Shown: positions 17,422-26,408, counted from the first letter of the stretch. The stretch: DNA of 64,000 nt from Sporolactobacillus terrae DSM 11697 (GCF_000648615.1 NZ_JFZC01000027.1:21992-85991); one strand, 5' to 3'. The notes: generated by a model not told the origin, from the letters alone. Numbers and translations: made by a program.

Positions 17422-17440
17422 GCATAAGAGAAACAAAAAG

Positions 17441-17477
17441 AACTTTTCCCGATGCTATTCGGGAAAAGTTCTTTTTT
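17441..17477. terminator. Bidirectional terminator between the aminotransferase gene and yisL
   Basis: AACTTTTCCCG and CGGGAAAAGTT form a perfect 11-bp stem, with TTCTTTTTT on both strands' exits. It overlaps the last bases of yisL. Confidence 0.9.
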
Positions 17478-17802
17478 AAATGACGCGGTAGCCGATCAAC
17501 AGAATCACAATTAAGACTACCGTACTGAGCACGAGCAGAAGTCCTGCCGGTTGCTGTTTTTTCCGTTTGCCAAGCGCCGCTTCCATCAAACCGATTAATG
17601 CAAAGGACAGAACGGCTTTAACGACCAGCATGAACGGAAAATGGATGATGAACAGCATCGCTATTCCGGTTCCAATCATCACCAAATAAGTGAGCCGCAG
17701 GATCATACTCCATACTTTTTGCTGGTAGAAAAGATAGCTCAGGAGAAAAAGAATCACCATAAGTCCCCAAACCAGCCCATGGATTTGTGCCAAACTATGC
17801 AT
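17476..17802 (-). CDS. yisL: DUF1516 membrane protein YisL
   Basis: Small membrane protein of 108 aa with four predicted helices, matching the YisL/DUF1516 pattern (MHSLAQIHGLVWGLM... SYLFYQQ... KAVLSFALIGLMEAALGKRKKQQ). The ATG at 17800-17802 has GAGGA 7 nt upstream. A longer in-frame reading to 17973 lacks a ribosome site and is ignored. Function unknown in the family. It converges on the aminotransferase gene and shares its terminator. Confidence 0.88.
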   Translation of the reverse strand: MHSLAQIHGLVWGLMVILFLLSYLFYQQKVWSMILRLTYLVMIGTGIAMLFIIHFPFMLVVKAVLSFALIGLMEAALGKRKKQQPAGLLLVLSTVVLIVILLIGYRVI

Positions 17803-17953
17803 CACTATTCCTCTTTTCTTGTACGAAACTCTCTTTATTTTACCATGAACCTGTACCATTCCCAGGCCAAGCCGCATCGATGTACCCACACATTCGAAAA
17901 ACAGGACCATCCACACAAAAGTTGTCACCAACGACCCCAGAAGCGCGCATACA

Positions 17954-17997
17954 AGAAGGTGCCTCAACGTCACCTTTGACTATTGAGACACCTTCCT
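17954..17997 (-). terminator. Probable terminator of lysP
   Basis: Inverted repeat GAAGGTGCCTCAA...TTGAGACACCTTC lies 12 nt after the lysP stop; the T-tract on the minus strand is weak (TTCTTGT). Confidence 0.55.
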
Positions 17998-18009
17998 TGA
18001 GATCAATAA

Positions 18010-19455
18010 TTAATTGCCATGACGTGACAGGTCACATTGCTCAAGCGGAATCAGTTTCGTTCTCATTTTCCACTTGGCAATCAGCCAAACGGCGAGGAAA
18101 ATAGGAATGCCGATGTAAGCGGCAATAATTCCGCCCCAGTCGATTTCCCCTCCAGAAAAAGCACCGAAACTCTGACCGATAATGACGATCAGGCAGACGG
18201 CAAAAGCAAACAGCGGACCGAATGGGAACCATTTCGCCCGGTATGGCAGATCACTAAGCTTACCGCCTTGTGCAACATAAGCACGCCGGAATCGATAATG
18301 GCTGATTGCGATCCCGAGCCAAGCAATAAACCCGCACATGCCCGATGCGCTGAGCAGCCAGTTATAAACAATACCATCGCCAAAGCCGGAAGCAAAGAAG
18401 GCAAGCAGGCCAAAGGCTGCCGTAACGATCAGCGACCAAATCGGAATGCCGTGTCGCGTAACATAGCCGAGGAATTTCGGCGCCTTGCCCTCTGTGGCGA
18501 GTGCATAAAGCATACGTGTCGATGCGTACAGACCTGAATTGCCTGCCGACAGAACAGCTGTCAAAATCACCGCGTTCATGACTGATGCAGCAACAGCAAG
18601 CCCGGCGCGGTCAAACACCAATGTGAACGGGCTGACCATGACCGAGTCCGTCGCTGACAGATTGTGATTGGTATAAGGTAGAATCATAGCAATGACAAAT
18701 ATGGCCAAAATATAGAAGAGCAGAATACGCCAGAAAATCGTATTCATCGCTTTCGGAACATTTTTTTCTGGATGCTCGCTTTCACCCGCACTGACGCCGA
18801 GCAGTTCAGTCCCTTGGAATGAATAGCCCGCCGCCAGAAAGACGCCGAATGCAGCGAGAAAACCGCCATGGAACGGTGCATCGCCCACGGTAAAGTTCGA
18901 GAATCCAGGCACACCCCCGCCTAAGATACGGAAAATCATCAGCAAACCGATGATGATAAAAATAATGACGGTCACAACTTTAATAATGGCAAACCAGTAT
19001 TCGGACTCGCCGTAGCCTTTCACAGTCAAGGCATTCAGTAAGAAAATAATCGCTAGAAACAGACCGCTCCATAGCATGGATGGACTGTCCGGGAACCAGA
19101 ATTTCATGATCAGCGTTGCCGCCGACAATTCACTGGCAATCGTGATCGCCCAGTTATACCAGTAATTCCAACCGAGTGCAAAACCAAAGGACGGATCGAC
19201 AAAGCGGGTTGCATAGGTACTGAACGACCCACTGATCGGCATATAGGTAGCCAGCTCACCCAAGCTGGTCATCAGGAAGTACACCATCACTCCGGTCAGT
19301 CCATAAGCAAGCAGTGCTCCACCCGGTCCGGCAGTATAGATCGCGTTCCCGCTCGCTAGGAACAATCCGGTTCCGATCGCCCCTCCAAGCGAAATCATCG
19401 TTAGGTGACGTGACTTCAATCCGCGTTGCAATTGATTCTTGCTGTCTTTCTTCAC
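18010..19455 (-). CDS. lysP: Lysine permease LysP-like (AAT/APC family)
   Basis: Proton-coupled amino acid permease of 481 aa with 12 transmembrane helices. The family motifs GGAIGTGLFLASG (helix 1) and AGYSFQGTELLGVSAGESE (helix 6) match the AAT group with LysP and RocE. Substrate assignment rests on the lysine riboswitch in its leader, which makes lysine uptake much more likely than arginine. Expression should fall when lysine binds the L box and the terminator forms. AGAGAGGGAGAG-like purines precede the ATG. Single-gene unit. Confidence 0.92.
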   Translation of the reverse strand: MKKDSKNQLQRGLKSRHLTMISLGGAIGTGLFLASGNAIYTAGPGGALLAYGLTGVMVYFLMTSLGELATYMPISGSFSTYATRFVDPSFGFALGWNYWYNWAITIASELSAATLIMKFWFPDSPSMLWSGLFLAIIFLLNALTVKGYGESEYWFAIIKVVTVIIFIIIGLLMIFRILGGGVPGFSNFTVGDAPFHGGFLAAFGVFLAAGYSFQGTELLGVSAGESEHPEKNVPKAMNTIFWRILLFYILAIFVIAMILPYTNHNLSATDSVMVSPFTLVFDRAGLAVAASVMNAVILTAVLSAGNSGLYASTRMLYALATEGKAPKFLGYVTRHGIPIWSLIVTAAFGLLAFFASGFGDGIVYNWLLSASGMCGFIAWLGIAISHYRFRRAYVAQGGKLSDLPYRAKWFPFGPLFAFAVCLIVIIGQSFGAFSGGEIDWGGIIAAYIGIPIFLAVWLIAKWKMRTKLIPLEQCDLSRHGN

Positions 19456-19515
19456 TTGTTCTCTCTCCCTCTCTGTAATTCAGAGGAACATGCGGCATAA
19501 AAATGAATGAACGAT

Positions 19516-19558
19516 AAAAACGCCCGTCAAAAGCATCGTGATGCTCTTAAACGGGCGA
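19516..19558 (-). terminator. Intrinsic terminator of the lysine riboswitch
   Basis: On the minus strand CGCCCGT...ACGGGCG pairs around an inner AAGCAT/ATGCTT stem and is followed by TTTTT. It lies between the aptamer and lysP, so it is the expression platform. Confidence 0.92.
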
Positions 19559-19636
19559 ACTCTTCATAGTAAAGTTAATAAGATCTGCTTGAAAATTAAA
19601 GTCAATCGATCCACTCACTCCACGCACATCTTCCCC

Positions 19637-19812
19637 GATAGCACACCACACGCAAACTGCTCGCATGTGACAGTTTCGCTCCTTTCGGAAACGAACCCAA
19701 CCGATTCGGCAAGGGATCCGAACCCGCTTCGGCAACAGTTCCTTACGCACACCGTCCGGCGTCCCTTCGCCTCAGATGTACTTCTCATAACTGCCGCGCC
19801 TCTACCCCCTCT
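19637..19812 (-). ncRNA. Lysine riboswitch (L box) aptamer
   Basis: The minus strand contains the L-box blocks in order: GGTAGAGGCGCGGC, AGAAGTA, TGCCGAAGCGGG, AACTGTCACATGCGAGCAG and GTGTGGTGTGCTATC. P1 forms from GGTAG and CTATC. The arrangement matches the B. subtilis lysC leader. It sits between a promoter and an intrinsic terminator ahead of a lysine permease gene, so lysine binding should stop transcription. Boundaries are approximate. Confidence 0.93.
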
Positions 19813-19846
19813 GTTTGCGAGGAGACTTTTTTCGACAACAGGCTTA

Positions 19847-19875
19847 ATTCTACCTGCATCCCAGATAAAATTCAA
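19847..19875 (-). promoter_or_regulatory. Promoter of the lysine riboswitch-lysP unit
   Basis: On the minus strand TTGAAT (19870-19875) and TAGAAT (19847-19852) have a 17-nt spacer, placing the transcript start about 30 nt before the aptamer. An upstream TTGACA at 19931-19936 has no matching -10. Confidence 0.7.
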
Positions 19876-20001
19876 CCAAAAGGCCTTTTTAAACCGGTAT
19901 TTCAGGAACTTACCAATGCATGCACGTTTGTGTCAACGTTATAGATAAGATCAATAAACATCGGCGAACCACTGCCGACCAATTCAACTCAGGGCGTGAC
20001 G

Positions 20002-21789
20002 TCATACCGGTTCCTGCTGCGCCTCCTGATACTCAGCAATCGCCTTCATAAAGGCTTGTCCGTATTTTTCCAGCTTCTGCTGGCCAACGCCTTTGATCAT
20101 TAGGAATTCATGGTCCGTTGAGGGGAGCCGTGCGCTCATTTCGCGCAAAGACTGATCAGAGAAAATAATATAGGGCGGCACATATTCTTTCTGAGCCAGT
20201 GCCTTGCGTACTTGTTTCAAAGTTTCAAAGAGTGCATCGTCCACAGCAAGACGTTCCGCACGTACGCTGCCCTTTTTATACACCTTTGCTTCGCCTTTTA
20301 AAACAGCGAGCGAGCGATCGCTCAGTGCGAGCACCGGATAAGCACCGCCTTGCTGCACAAGATACTGCTCGGCAGTCAGAAAATCGATGAATTCACTGAT
20401 CTGCTTCTGCGTTTGCTCCTGCATGATGCCATAGGTTGAGAGCCGATTCAGATGAAATGTCTTCACCTTTTGATCCGATGCACCGGCGAGTACCTTGGCA
20501 ACCATCATCTTGCCATAACGTTCGCGCAGCCGCTTGACACACGACAGTACTTTTTGGGCTTCAATCGTTACATCGGATTGTTCACGTGTATCCAAGCAGT
20601 TGCCGCAATGCCCGCAATTGTCTGGATCTTTATCTCCGAAATAGCGCAATATGTAACCTTGCAAACACGTTTCTGTGTGGCAATAACCGATCATCTGCTC
20701 CAGCTTATGGTACTCCGCATGTTTCAATGCATCATCCATCTCAGATTGATCGATGAAGAATTTCTGCAGCCGAATGTCCTGTGGCGAAAACAACAGGATG
20801 CAATCGCTCTTTTCTCCATCGCGTCCGGCACGCCCTGCCTCCTGGTAATAGGCCTCAATATTGCGCGGCATATTGTAGTGAATCACAAAGCGTACATTGC
20901 TTTTATTAATCCCCATACCAAACGCATTCGTCGCAACAAGGACCGTCAGATCATCATAGAGAAAACGTTCTTGACTCATCGCCCGTTCCTGTTCCGATAA
21001 TCCAGCATGATAGCGACCGACTGCCAGTCCTTTCTCCGCAAGGCGCGCAGATAAGCGGTCAACCTCTTTGCGGGTTGCAGCATAAACAATGCCCGGCTGA
21101 TCCTGATTTTTCTTCAGATAGTCGAAAAGAAAGACATCCGCACTTTGTCCACGAATCACTTGAAAGTTCAGATTGTCACGGGCAAAGCCAGTAGCGATCA
21201 CGTGATCCTGCGCAATCCCCAGAAGCTGACAAATATCTGCGGTGACATTCGGCGTCGCCGTTGCGGTCAGTGCGACAACCACCGGTTTCTGAGAAAAGCG
21301 CGTGATCATCGCTGGAATCGAGCGATAGCTTGGCCGGAAGTCATGTCCCCATTGCGAGATGCAGTGCGCCTCATCGATAGCAACCAGAGAAACCTTCATC
21401 CGTTCCAGAGCCCGTACAAAATCAGGAACCTCTAATCGTTCTGGAGCGATGTAGACCAGTTTATACTTGCCGCGGGCAGCCGCTGTCAGGCGCTCTTTTC
21501 CTTCAGTGAAGCTGAGTGAGCTGTTGATGAAGGTTGCTTGGATGCCGGCATTGCCAAGCGCATCAACCTGATCCTTCATTAAAGAAATCAGTGGTGAAAT
21601 GACAAGGGTAACGCCGGGGAAAAGCAGTGCCGGAATCTGGTAACAAAGCGATTTTCCGCCGCCCGTCGGCATAATGCCAATCGTGTCGTCGCCGTCAAGC
21701 AAGCGCGTAATGATTTGATCTTGACCTCTGCGGAACTCATCATAGCCAAAATATTTTTTCAAGGCTCGGTGCGCTGCATCATCCATCAT
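20002..21789 (-). CDS. recQ: ATP-dependent DNA helicase RecQ
   Basis: 3'-5' helicase in recombinational repair. The 595-aa protein shows Walker A in MPTGGGKSLCYQ (about 40-51), DEAH (139-142) with the following CISQWGHDFRPSYR motif, helicase motif VI in GRAGRDG, four zinc cysteines of the RQC domain (CHTETCLQGY... CGHCGNCLD) and a C-terminal HRDC domain. The start is the first of two ATGs after AAAGGAGATTTCA (21787-21789); the longer frame to 21861 has no ribosome site. Length matches Bacillus RecQ. Single gene. Confidence 0.95.
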   Translation of the reverse strand: MMDDAAHRALKKYFGYDEFRRGQDQIITRLLDGDDTIGIMPTGGGKSLCYQIPALLFPGVTLVISPLISLMKDQVDALGNAGIQATFINSSLSFTEGKERLTAAARGKYKLVYIAPERLEVPDFVRALERMKVSLVAIDEAHCISQWGHDFRPSYRSIPAMITRFSQKPVVVALTATATPNVTADICQLLGIAQDHVIATGFARDNLNFQVIRGQSADVFLFDYLKKNQDQPGIVYAATRKEVDRLSARLAEKGLAVGRYHAGLSEQERAMSQERFLYDDLTVLVATNAFGMGINKSNVRFVIHYNMPRNIEAYYQEAGRAGRDGEKSDCILLFSPQDIRLQKFFIDQSEMDDALKHAEYHKLEQMIGYCHTETCLQGYILRYFGDKDPDNCGHCGNCLDTREQSDVTIEAQKVLSCVKRLRERYGKMMVAKVLAGASDQKVKTFHLNRLSTYGIMQEQTQKQISEFIDFLTAEQYLVQQGGAYPVLALSDRSLAVLKGEAKVYKKGSVRAERLAVDDALFETLKQVRKALAQKEYVPPYIIFSDQSLREMSARLPSTDHEFLMIKGVGQQKLEKYGQAFMKAIAEYQEAQQEPV

Positions 21790-21936
21790 TGAAATCTCCT
21801 TTAATCGTTGGCCTGCGTATCGGATCGTACGGGACTGTCTGTAACATTCGCCCGCTTCCACAAGCCTTTTCCCATCCTTAAACGTCGTATAAACGCTAGA
21901 CCCATTTTATCATAATTATCCCGTTTGCTCTTGCCC

Positions 21937-22479
21937 TCACAGTTCAAGTTCAGACTGCCTGCGCGTGTCGGCACCAAGTACTTGATTCATCATGCGCAAC
22001 GCATAGTCATTATCCTCCTTGACGTTTGAGGCGCAACAATCTTGCGGCACCATCAGATGAAAGTCGCGCATATACGCATCATTTGCCGTAAACAAAACGC
22101 ATAGGTTGCCTGCTACCCCAGTCAAGATCAATGTATCCGCACCCAAATCATGCAGGAGTGCATGAAGCGGCGTCGCGAAAAAGCCGGAATGTTTCGGTTT
22201 AATAATAAAGTAGTCCTCAGGATCGGGGAGGAGTTGACGTACCGCTTCAGCCCCCGGTCCTTCCAGCGCCGCGTGAATCAGATCATCGCGATTCGATGCC
22301 CAGCGGCCACAATTATCGTTCACATAAATAATTGGAATGCCTTGTTTTCGCGCCCTGTCCATCAAACAGGCCAACGGATGAATCATTTGCTTGATGCCAT
22401 TCAAGAGCAGCCCGGCTTTGCTGAATTGAAGCGGATTGATCATATCAATGATCAGCAAAGCTTTATTGTCGTTCTTCAT
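21937..22479 (-). CDS. Isochorismatase-family cysteine hydrolase
   Basis: Cytoplasmic cysteine hydrolase of 180 aa. The catalytic triad of the family is visible: Asp in LLIIDM (D12), Lys in FIIKPKHSGF (K94/K96) and Cys in GVAGNLCVLF (C127). Substrates in this family include nicotinamide, isochorismate and N-carbamoyl compounds; none can be assigned, although nicotinamidase-like activity is possible. The start at 22477-22479 follows GAGGAGG. A much longer in-frame extension to 22722 would run into the divergent hsp20 gene and is rejected. Confidence 0.88.
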   Translation of the reverse strand: MKNDNKALLIIDMINPLQFSKAGLLLNGIKQMIHPLACLMDRARKQGIPIIYVNDNCGRWASNRDDLIHAALEGPGAEAVRQLLPDPEDYFIIKPKHSGFFATPLHALLHDLGADTLILTGVAGNLCVLFTANDAYMRDFHLMVPQDCCASNVKEDNDYALRMMNQVLGADTRRQSELEL

Positions 22480-22609
22480 CGCCCGCGCCTCCTCTGTTCC
22501 CCCATTATTGCCAAAGCGGTTGTTCCGCATTCGCCAATGAAAATCCACGAAACAAATCCACACCGGATACATATGATGGGAGCAGATAAGTATCTGAAAA
22601 GGAGGAGTC

Positions 22610-23074
22610 ATGATGGATAAGAATAATCCCGACAAACCGCAGTTGCCCAAGAGAAGGAACCTCATGAATGATCTTGATGCCTTCTTCGAACGCAATCCTT
22701 TCGGTGATGTATTGAGATCCATCGACGATTTTTTCAGCAGTCATTCCGTGTCCGGTTTCCCAGTTCATTTCTATGAAGCGGAAAAAGAATGGGTGGTTGA
22801 AGCTGAGCTGCCTGGAGCAGAACGAAAGAATATTCATATTGAACTCTTCAGCGATAAAGTTAAAATTTCAGTGAACAATAATGTGGTAATGAATACGCAG
22901 CACCAGCAAACCGGTGCTTTTACCCACGAATACCGTTTTGACCATGCTGAGCGCGTCGTGACCATACCGTATACGATTGATCGTGCGCGTACCCAGGCTT
23001 CCTACATCAATGGGATCTTAAAGATTCACGGACCAAAAACGCCGAAAAAAGGACACCGGCTTTCAATCGAATGA
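22610..23074 (+). CDS. Small heat-shock protein, Hsp20 family
   Basis: ATP-independent chaperone of 154 aa with an alpha-crystallin domain (about residues 50-140). Visible family blocks are VEAELPGAERKNIHIELFSDKVKI and YINGILKIHGPK, the latter a GxLxI-like strand. GGAGGAG is followed by two ATGs (22610 and 22613); the second has the better spacing. It is divergent from the cysteine hydrolase gene. No CIRCE or CtsR box was found in the short upstream region. In spore formers such proteins can also be spore coat or forespore proteins, so stress control is not certain. Confidence 0.9.
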   Translation: MMDKNNPDKPQLPKRRNLMNDLDAFFERNPFGDVLRSIDDFFSSHSVSGFPVHFYEAEKEWVVEAELPGAERKNIHIELFSDKVKISVNNNVVMNTQHQQTGAFTHEYRFDHAERVVTIPYTIDRARTQASYINGILKIHGPKTPKKGHRLSIE

Positions 23075-23083
23075 ATGCAAGGC

Positions 23084-23117
23084 AAAGAGGCTGCTTCATA
23101 GGAGGCAGCCTCTTTTC
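23084..23117 (+). terminator. hsp20 terminator
   Basis: AAAGAGGCTGC and GCAGCCTCTTTT form a perfect stem with a T-tail; the A-run on the left may also serve patA on the other strand. Confidence 0.9.
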
Positions 23118-23155
23118 ATAGCTCAAAGACAGCGCTTATGTAAGTAGAATCCCGT

Positions 23156-24325
23156 TCATTTGGATAGTCGCGCAACAAATCGTTCCAACCGATCCAAGCC
23201 ATCTTTTAAGACATCCATCGAATAAGCATAGGACAAACGCAGATAACCTTCACCATAAGATGAAAAGGCGCTTCCTGGTACGGCTGCCAAGCGCTCCTGA
23301 TCAAGCAGCTGCAAGGCAAAGTGTTCGGACGTCCGCCCAAACTTTTTAATCGACGGGAAAACGTAAAACGCCCCGGACGGCCGCACAACATCAAGACCCA
23401 TCGCTTCGAGGCGGCCGATGACATAATCCAGCCGCTCCTTATAAGCGCGACGCATCGGTTCCGCATCGTTCTTCCCGGTCGTCAGTGCCTCAATAGCAGC
23501 GTATTGCGTGATGCTCGTAATGCAGGAAATACCGTATTGATGCACTTTAATCAATTGTTCAGCAATCGGTTGGTCCGCGAGAATATAGCCCATGCGCCAG
23601 CCGGTCATCGCATGCGACTTCGACAACCCGTTAATCACCAGCGTCTTCTCTTTCATTCCTGGAAAGGTTGCAATTGATCGGTGCTTTTGATCGTAGGTCA
23701 GCTCGCTGTAAATTTCATCAGAAACGACGAAAACTGGCTTATCCTTTAGCACTTCAGCGATTGCTTTCAATTCTTCGTACGTCAGCACGCATCCGGTCGG
23801 ATTGGATGGGTAAGGAAGAATGACCGCCTTCGTTTTTTCAGTCAAATTTTCAGCGATCTGGGCGGCTGTCAGTTTAAATGCCGTTTCCCGAGTGTCGATA
23901 AAGACAGGTACACCTCCGGCAAGTGTGATCGGCGCGGCATATCCAGGATAGGCTGGTCCCGGCAGAATGACCTCATCGCCAGGTTCAAGAATCGTACGAA
24001 AAGCAAGATCAATTGCCTCGCTTGCGCCAACAGTGGTGATGATTTCCGACGCCGCTTCATAGTGAAGATCATATTTTTCTAAAATATAATTTGCAATCGC
24101 CTGTCTTAATTCAATTAAGCCCGCGTTTGCTGTATAGGTGGTTTTGTTGTGATCAATCGCAGTTTTCCCAGCATCTTTCACATGCTCGGGTGTTGCGAAA
24201 TCCGGTTGGCCGATGGTCAATGAAACCGCCCCCGGATAGTCTTTCACTTTATTAAAGAATTGTCGAATGCCACTGATTTGAATGTCGCGAACATGACTGT
24301 TCACAAGGTGTTCCATAGCCGTCAT
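23156..24325 (-). CDS. patA: Aminotransferase A (PatA)
   Basis: PLP-dependent N-acetyl-LL-diaminopimelate aminotransferase-type enzyme linked to lysine and meso-diaminopimelate synthesis. The 389-aa protein follows B. subtilis PatA closely: MEHLVN, SLTIGQPDFATP, PYPSNPTG (171-178) and the PLP lysine in GLSKSHAMTGWRMG (K236). Start: ATG 24323-24325 is used; the ATG three codons later (MEHLVN) is the Bacillus start and equally plausible. Lysine supply is thus covered here by both import (lysP) and synthesis (patA). Confidence 0.93.
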   Translation of the reverse strand: MTAMEHLVNSHVRDIQISGIRQFFNKVKDYPGAVSLTIGQPDFATPEHVKDAGKTAIDHNKTTYTANAGLIELRQAIANYILEKYDLHYEAASEIITTVGASEAIDLAFRTILEPGDEVILPGPAYPGYAAPITLAGGVPVFIDTRETAFKLTAAQIAENLTEKTKAVILPYPSNPTGCVLTYEELKAIAEVLKDKPVFVVSDEIYSELTYDQKHRSIATFPGMKEKTLVINGLSKSHAMTGWRMGYILADQPIAEQLIKVHQYGISCITSITQYAAIEALTTGKNDAEPMRRAYKERLDYVIGRLEAMGLDVVRPSGAFYVFPSIKKFGRTSEHFALQLLDQERLAAVPGSAFSSYGEGYLRLSYAYSMDVLKDGLDRLERFVARLSK

Positions 24326-24364
24326 GATCTTCCACTCTCCCATCGTTCATCTCTATTTGATTAG

Positions 24365-24466
24365 AAAACTTGGCTTTGCCAAGCCTCTGGCGAAGGCAAA
24401 GGCTTAGTTGCACTTACACTCGTTTCCTTAAATCTTTTTATTTTCTATACTTTCTTACCAGTGTGA
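24365..24466 (-). repeat. Dispersed intergenic repeat, family B, copy 2
   Basis: AAAACTTGGCTTTGCCAAGC and the next bases (24366-24402) are identical to the reverse complement of 2262-2298. The right part (CTATACTTTCTTACCAGTGT) repeats the AT-rich end of copy 1. The central segment is unrelated to copy 1. It lies just upstream of patA and could influence its promoter. Confidence 0.75.
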
Positions 24467-24472
24467 GAAAAA

Positions 24473-24505
24473 CCGGGCAAAAAGCGTCCGGTCCTTACTT
24501 CCGCA
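24473..24505 (-). terminator. Terminator-like hairpin ending the composite repeat
   Basis: Minus strand: GGACCGGACGCTTTTTGCCCGG with TTTTTCTC. It is the common end module of family A, also seen in copies 1, 3 and 5. Confidence 0.6.
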
Positions 24506-24511
24506 GGATGC

Positions 24512-24724
24512 GGTGGCTTTCGCGTTGCATACAGGACGTACTTTCACAGGATGTGATGACTTTCGCGTTGCATACAGGACGTGCTTTCACAGGATGTGAT
24601 GACTTTCGCGTTGCATACAGGACGTGCTTTCACAGGATGTGATGACTTTCGCGTTGCATACAGGACGTATGCGCACTTAGCGAAAGTTCCTTTAAGAAAG
24701 TTCCTTTAGGAAAGTTCCTTCATA
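24512..24724 (-). repeat. Twin minisatellite: 43-bp array plus 14-bp array (array 2)
   Basis: Three 43-bp units start at 24531, 24574 and 24617 with a partial unit at 24660; three 14-bp AAAGTTCCTTTARG units start at 24683, 24697 and 24711. Order and junction (ACGTATGCGCACTTAGCG) are identical to array 1 at 9443-9688. Units 2 and 3 share an A-to-G change (GACGTGCTTTC), so homogenisation within the array is likely. Confidence 0.95.
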
Positions 24725-24823
24725 CATGTGTGATGGTCTCCTGTCTTTTCGGTGCTGAATCGTCGCTCCGATTGCTCGCTTGCCGCGGGGCGATTCGGGC
24801 GCTTTGCGCAGCTGTTTGTAAAC
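24725..24823 (-). repeat. Dispersed intergenic repeat, family A, copy 6 (short form)
   Basis: Contains TGTGATGGTCTCCTGTCTTT, GTGCTGAATCGTCGCTCCG and CTCGCTTGCCGCGGGGCG. On the minus strand it begins at the T-tract of the ilvE terminator and leads into the two tandem arrays and the end hairpin. Confidence 0.8.
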
Positions 24824-24860
24824 AAAAAGCCTGCACGCCTCAATCTGCGTAAAGGCTTTT
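24824..24860 (-). terminator. Terminator of the branched-chain aminotransferase gene
   Basis: Minus strand GCCTTTACGC...GCGTGCAGGCTTTTTG; imperfect 10-bp stem and T-run, 15 nt after the stop. Confidence 0.75.
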
Positions 24861-24873
24861 CTGGGTTACCTGC

Positions 24874-25974
24874 TTATTCAGCAACGGCTTCTTTTTCTTT
24901 TTGAAGCTTAACTTCCTGCGTCCAGCCTAATTTATCTTCAATCTTGCCGCTTTGTATGCCGGTGATCGTGTCGTACAATTTTTGCGACAGCTTGCCGGTT
25001 TTTCCGTTTGCCACTTTAATGACATGGTCTTCCCACTTCAAGAAACCGACCGGAGAAATAACGGCTGCCGTTCCGGTACCAAAGACTTCTTTCAATTTTT
25101 GTTTTTCTGCTTTTTTGAACAGCTTGTTCACAGAGACTTTCTTCTCTTTGACCGTTATGCCCCATTTTTTAAGCAGTTCAATGACAGAAGCACGCGTCAC
25201 GCCTGGGAGAATACTGCCGTTCAGTGCCGGAGTCCATACTTCATCGTCAATTTTGAAGAAGATGTTCATGCTGCCGACTTCTTCAATATATTTATGTTCC
25301 ACACCGTCCAGCCAAAGCACCTGATCAAAGCCCAGCTTTTCCGACTTCGTCTGTGCTTTGAGACTCGCCGCATAATTGCCGGCGGTCTTTGCGTAGCCGA
25401 CACCGCCCTTAACCGCACGGACGAACTCATCTTCAACATAGATCTTTACCGGACTCATGGAGTTGCCAAAGTAAGCACCCACTGGAGACAGAATAATCAG
25501 CAGCTTATAGGTTGCTGACGGATGTACGCCCAATGCCGCATCCGTACCAATAATAAATGGACGAATGTAAAGCGATTGCCCCGGTTCGGATGGAATCCAT
25601 GCTTCTTCGATGGCAACCAGTTTTTTTATCGCTTTGATCACAAACTTTTCATCAATTTTTGGGATGTTCAGCCGATCACACGACTGATTCATACGCGCCA
25701 TGTTTTTATCAGGGCGAAACAATAGGACACGTTTGTCTTCCGTCCGATACGCTTTTAATCCTTCGAAAACTTCCTGACCATAATGAAAAATCGTTGCAGC
25801 CGGATCCAATTGGATTGGTCCGTAGGGTACAATTCTTGCGTCATGCCAGCCTTTTTCCGTCGAATAGTCCATTTCGAACATATAATCGGTAAAAAGTTTA
25901 CCGAAACCTAGTTTCGCGGAGCCAGGCTTTTCTTTCAAATGATCAGCTTTTTTGAACGTGATCGACTGCCCCAT
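24874..25974 (-). CDS. ilvE: Branched-chain amino acid aminotransferase
   Basis: Fold-type IV PLP enzyme of 366 aa, interconverting Leu/Ile/Val and their keto acids. The catalytic lysine is in [15 protein letters not shown] (K196). Family blocks include [16 protein letters not shown] (62-77), [16 protein letters not shown] and [12 protein letters not shown]. Length matches the group II BCATs of Bacillus (YbgE/YwaA). TAGGAGG lies 9 nt before the ATG. An extended -10 promoter lies close upstream. I saw no T-box and no good CodY box in the leader. The symbol ilvE is used for the family; ilvK is an equivalent name. Confidence 0.93.
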   Translation of the reverse strand: MGQSITFKKADHLKEKPGSAKLGFGKLFTDYMFEMDYSTEKGWHDARIVPYGPIQLDPAATIFHYGQEVFEGLKAYRTEDKRVLLFRPDKNMARMNQSCDRLNIPKIDEKFVIKAIKKLVAIEEAWIPSEPGQSLYIRPFIIGTDAALGVHPSATYKLLIILSPVGAYFGNSMSPVKIYVEDEFVRAVKGGVGYAKTAGNYAASLKAQTKSEKLGFDQVLWLDGVEHKYIEEVGSMNIFFKIDDEVWTPALNGSILPGVTRASVIELLKKWGITVKEKKVSVNKLFKKAEKQKLKEVFGTGTAAVISPVGFLKWEDHVIKVANGKTGKLSQKLYDTITGIQSGKIEDKLGWTQEVKLQKEKEAVAE

Positions 25975-26408
25975 GATACGAATCCTCCTAAAGTTTCATA
26001 TTCCTAATTTGATTATAGCAATCCGTTTCGCCAGACGCCACATCACGCAGCAATTCATGCATGCGGATTTCACTTTTCTTTTCTTTAGTATCGATAATGC
26101 CCTTATTAATATTCCAGAATTGTTTGGGGTAACTTAAAGGCCGTTCTTGCGTATACATATGCGGCATAAGCGCTGTGCAAATGCTAGGCGAATAACGCGT
26201 CGTACACATGTTTTTTTGGGCGGATTTCATGCGTGTAATCATTGAAAATACACACATTTTTACGCAACAAAAAAAACATAAAAAAATTCATTCAAAAGGC
26301 TTCTATTGTCTTGATCATCCTGCTACAATGTTCTGGTTGACTTAGGAGAACGCTTAGGCGGACGACGGTCTTCTCAATTATCGTTCACGATGAAAGGAGC
26401 GCTTTACC
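25975..26408. promoter_or_regulatory. Divergent promoter region between ilvE and the MFS gene
   Basis: AT-rich spacer of about 430 bp. For ilvE, an extended -10 (TGC TATAAT; minus, 26012-26020) sits close to the gene. For the MFS gene, TGC TACAAT is at about 26322-26330. Both lack a good -35 box. An 89-aa minus-strand frame here has no ribosome site and overlaps the promoter, so it is not called. Confidence 0.5.

Noticed and set aside
25988..26257. 89-codon minus-strand frame upstream of ilvE
   Set aside because: No ribosome site; overlaps the ilvE promoter and leader. A T-box was considered for the same stretch, but its conserved GGTGG-type block is absent.
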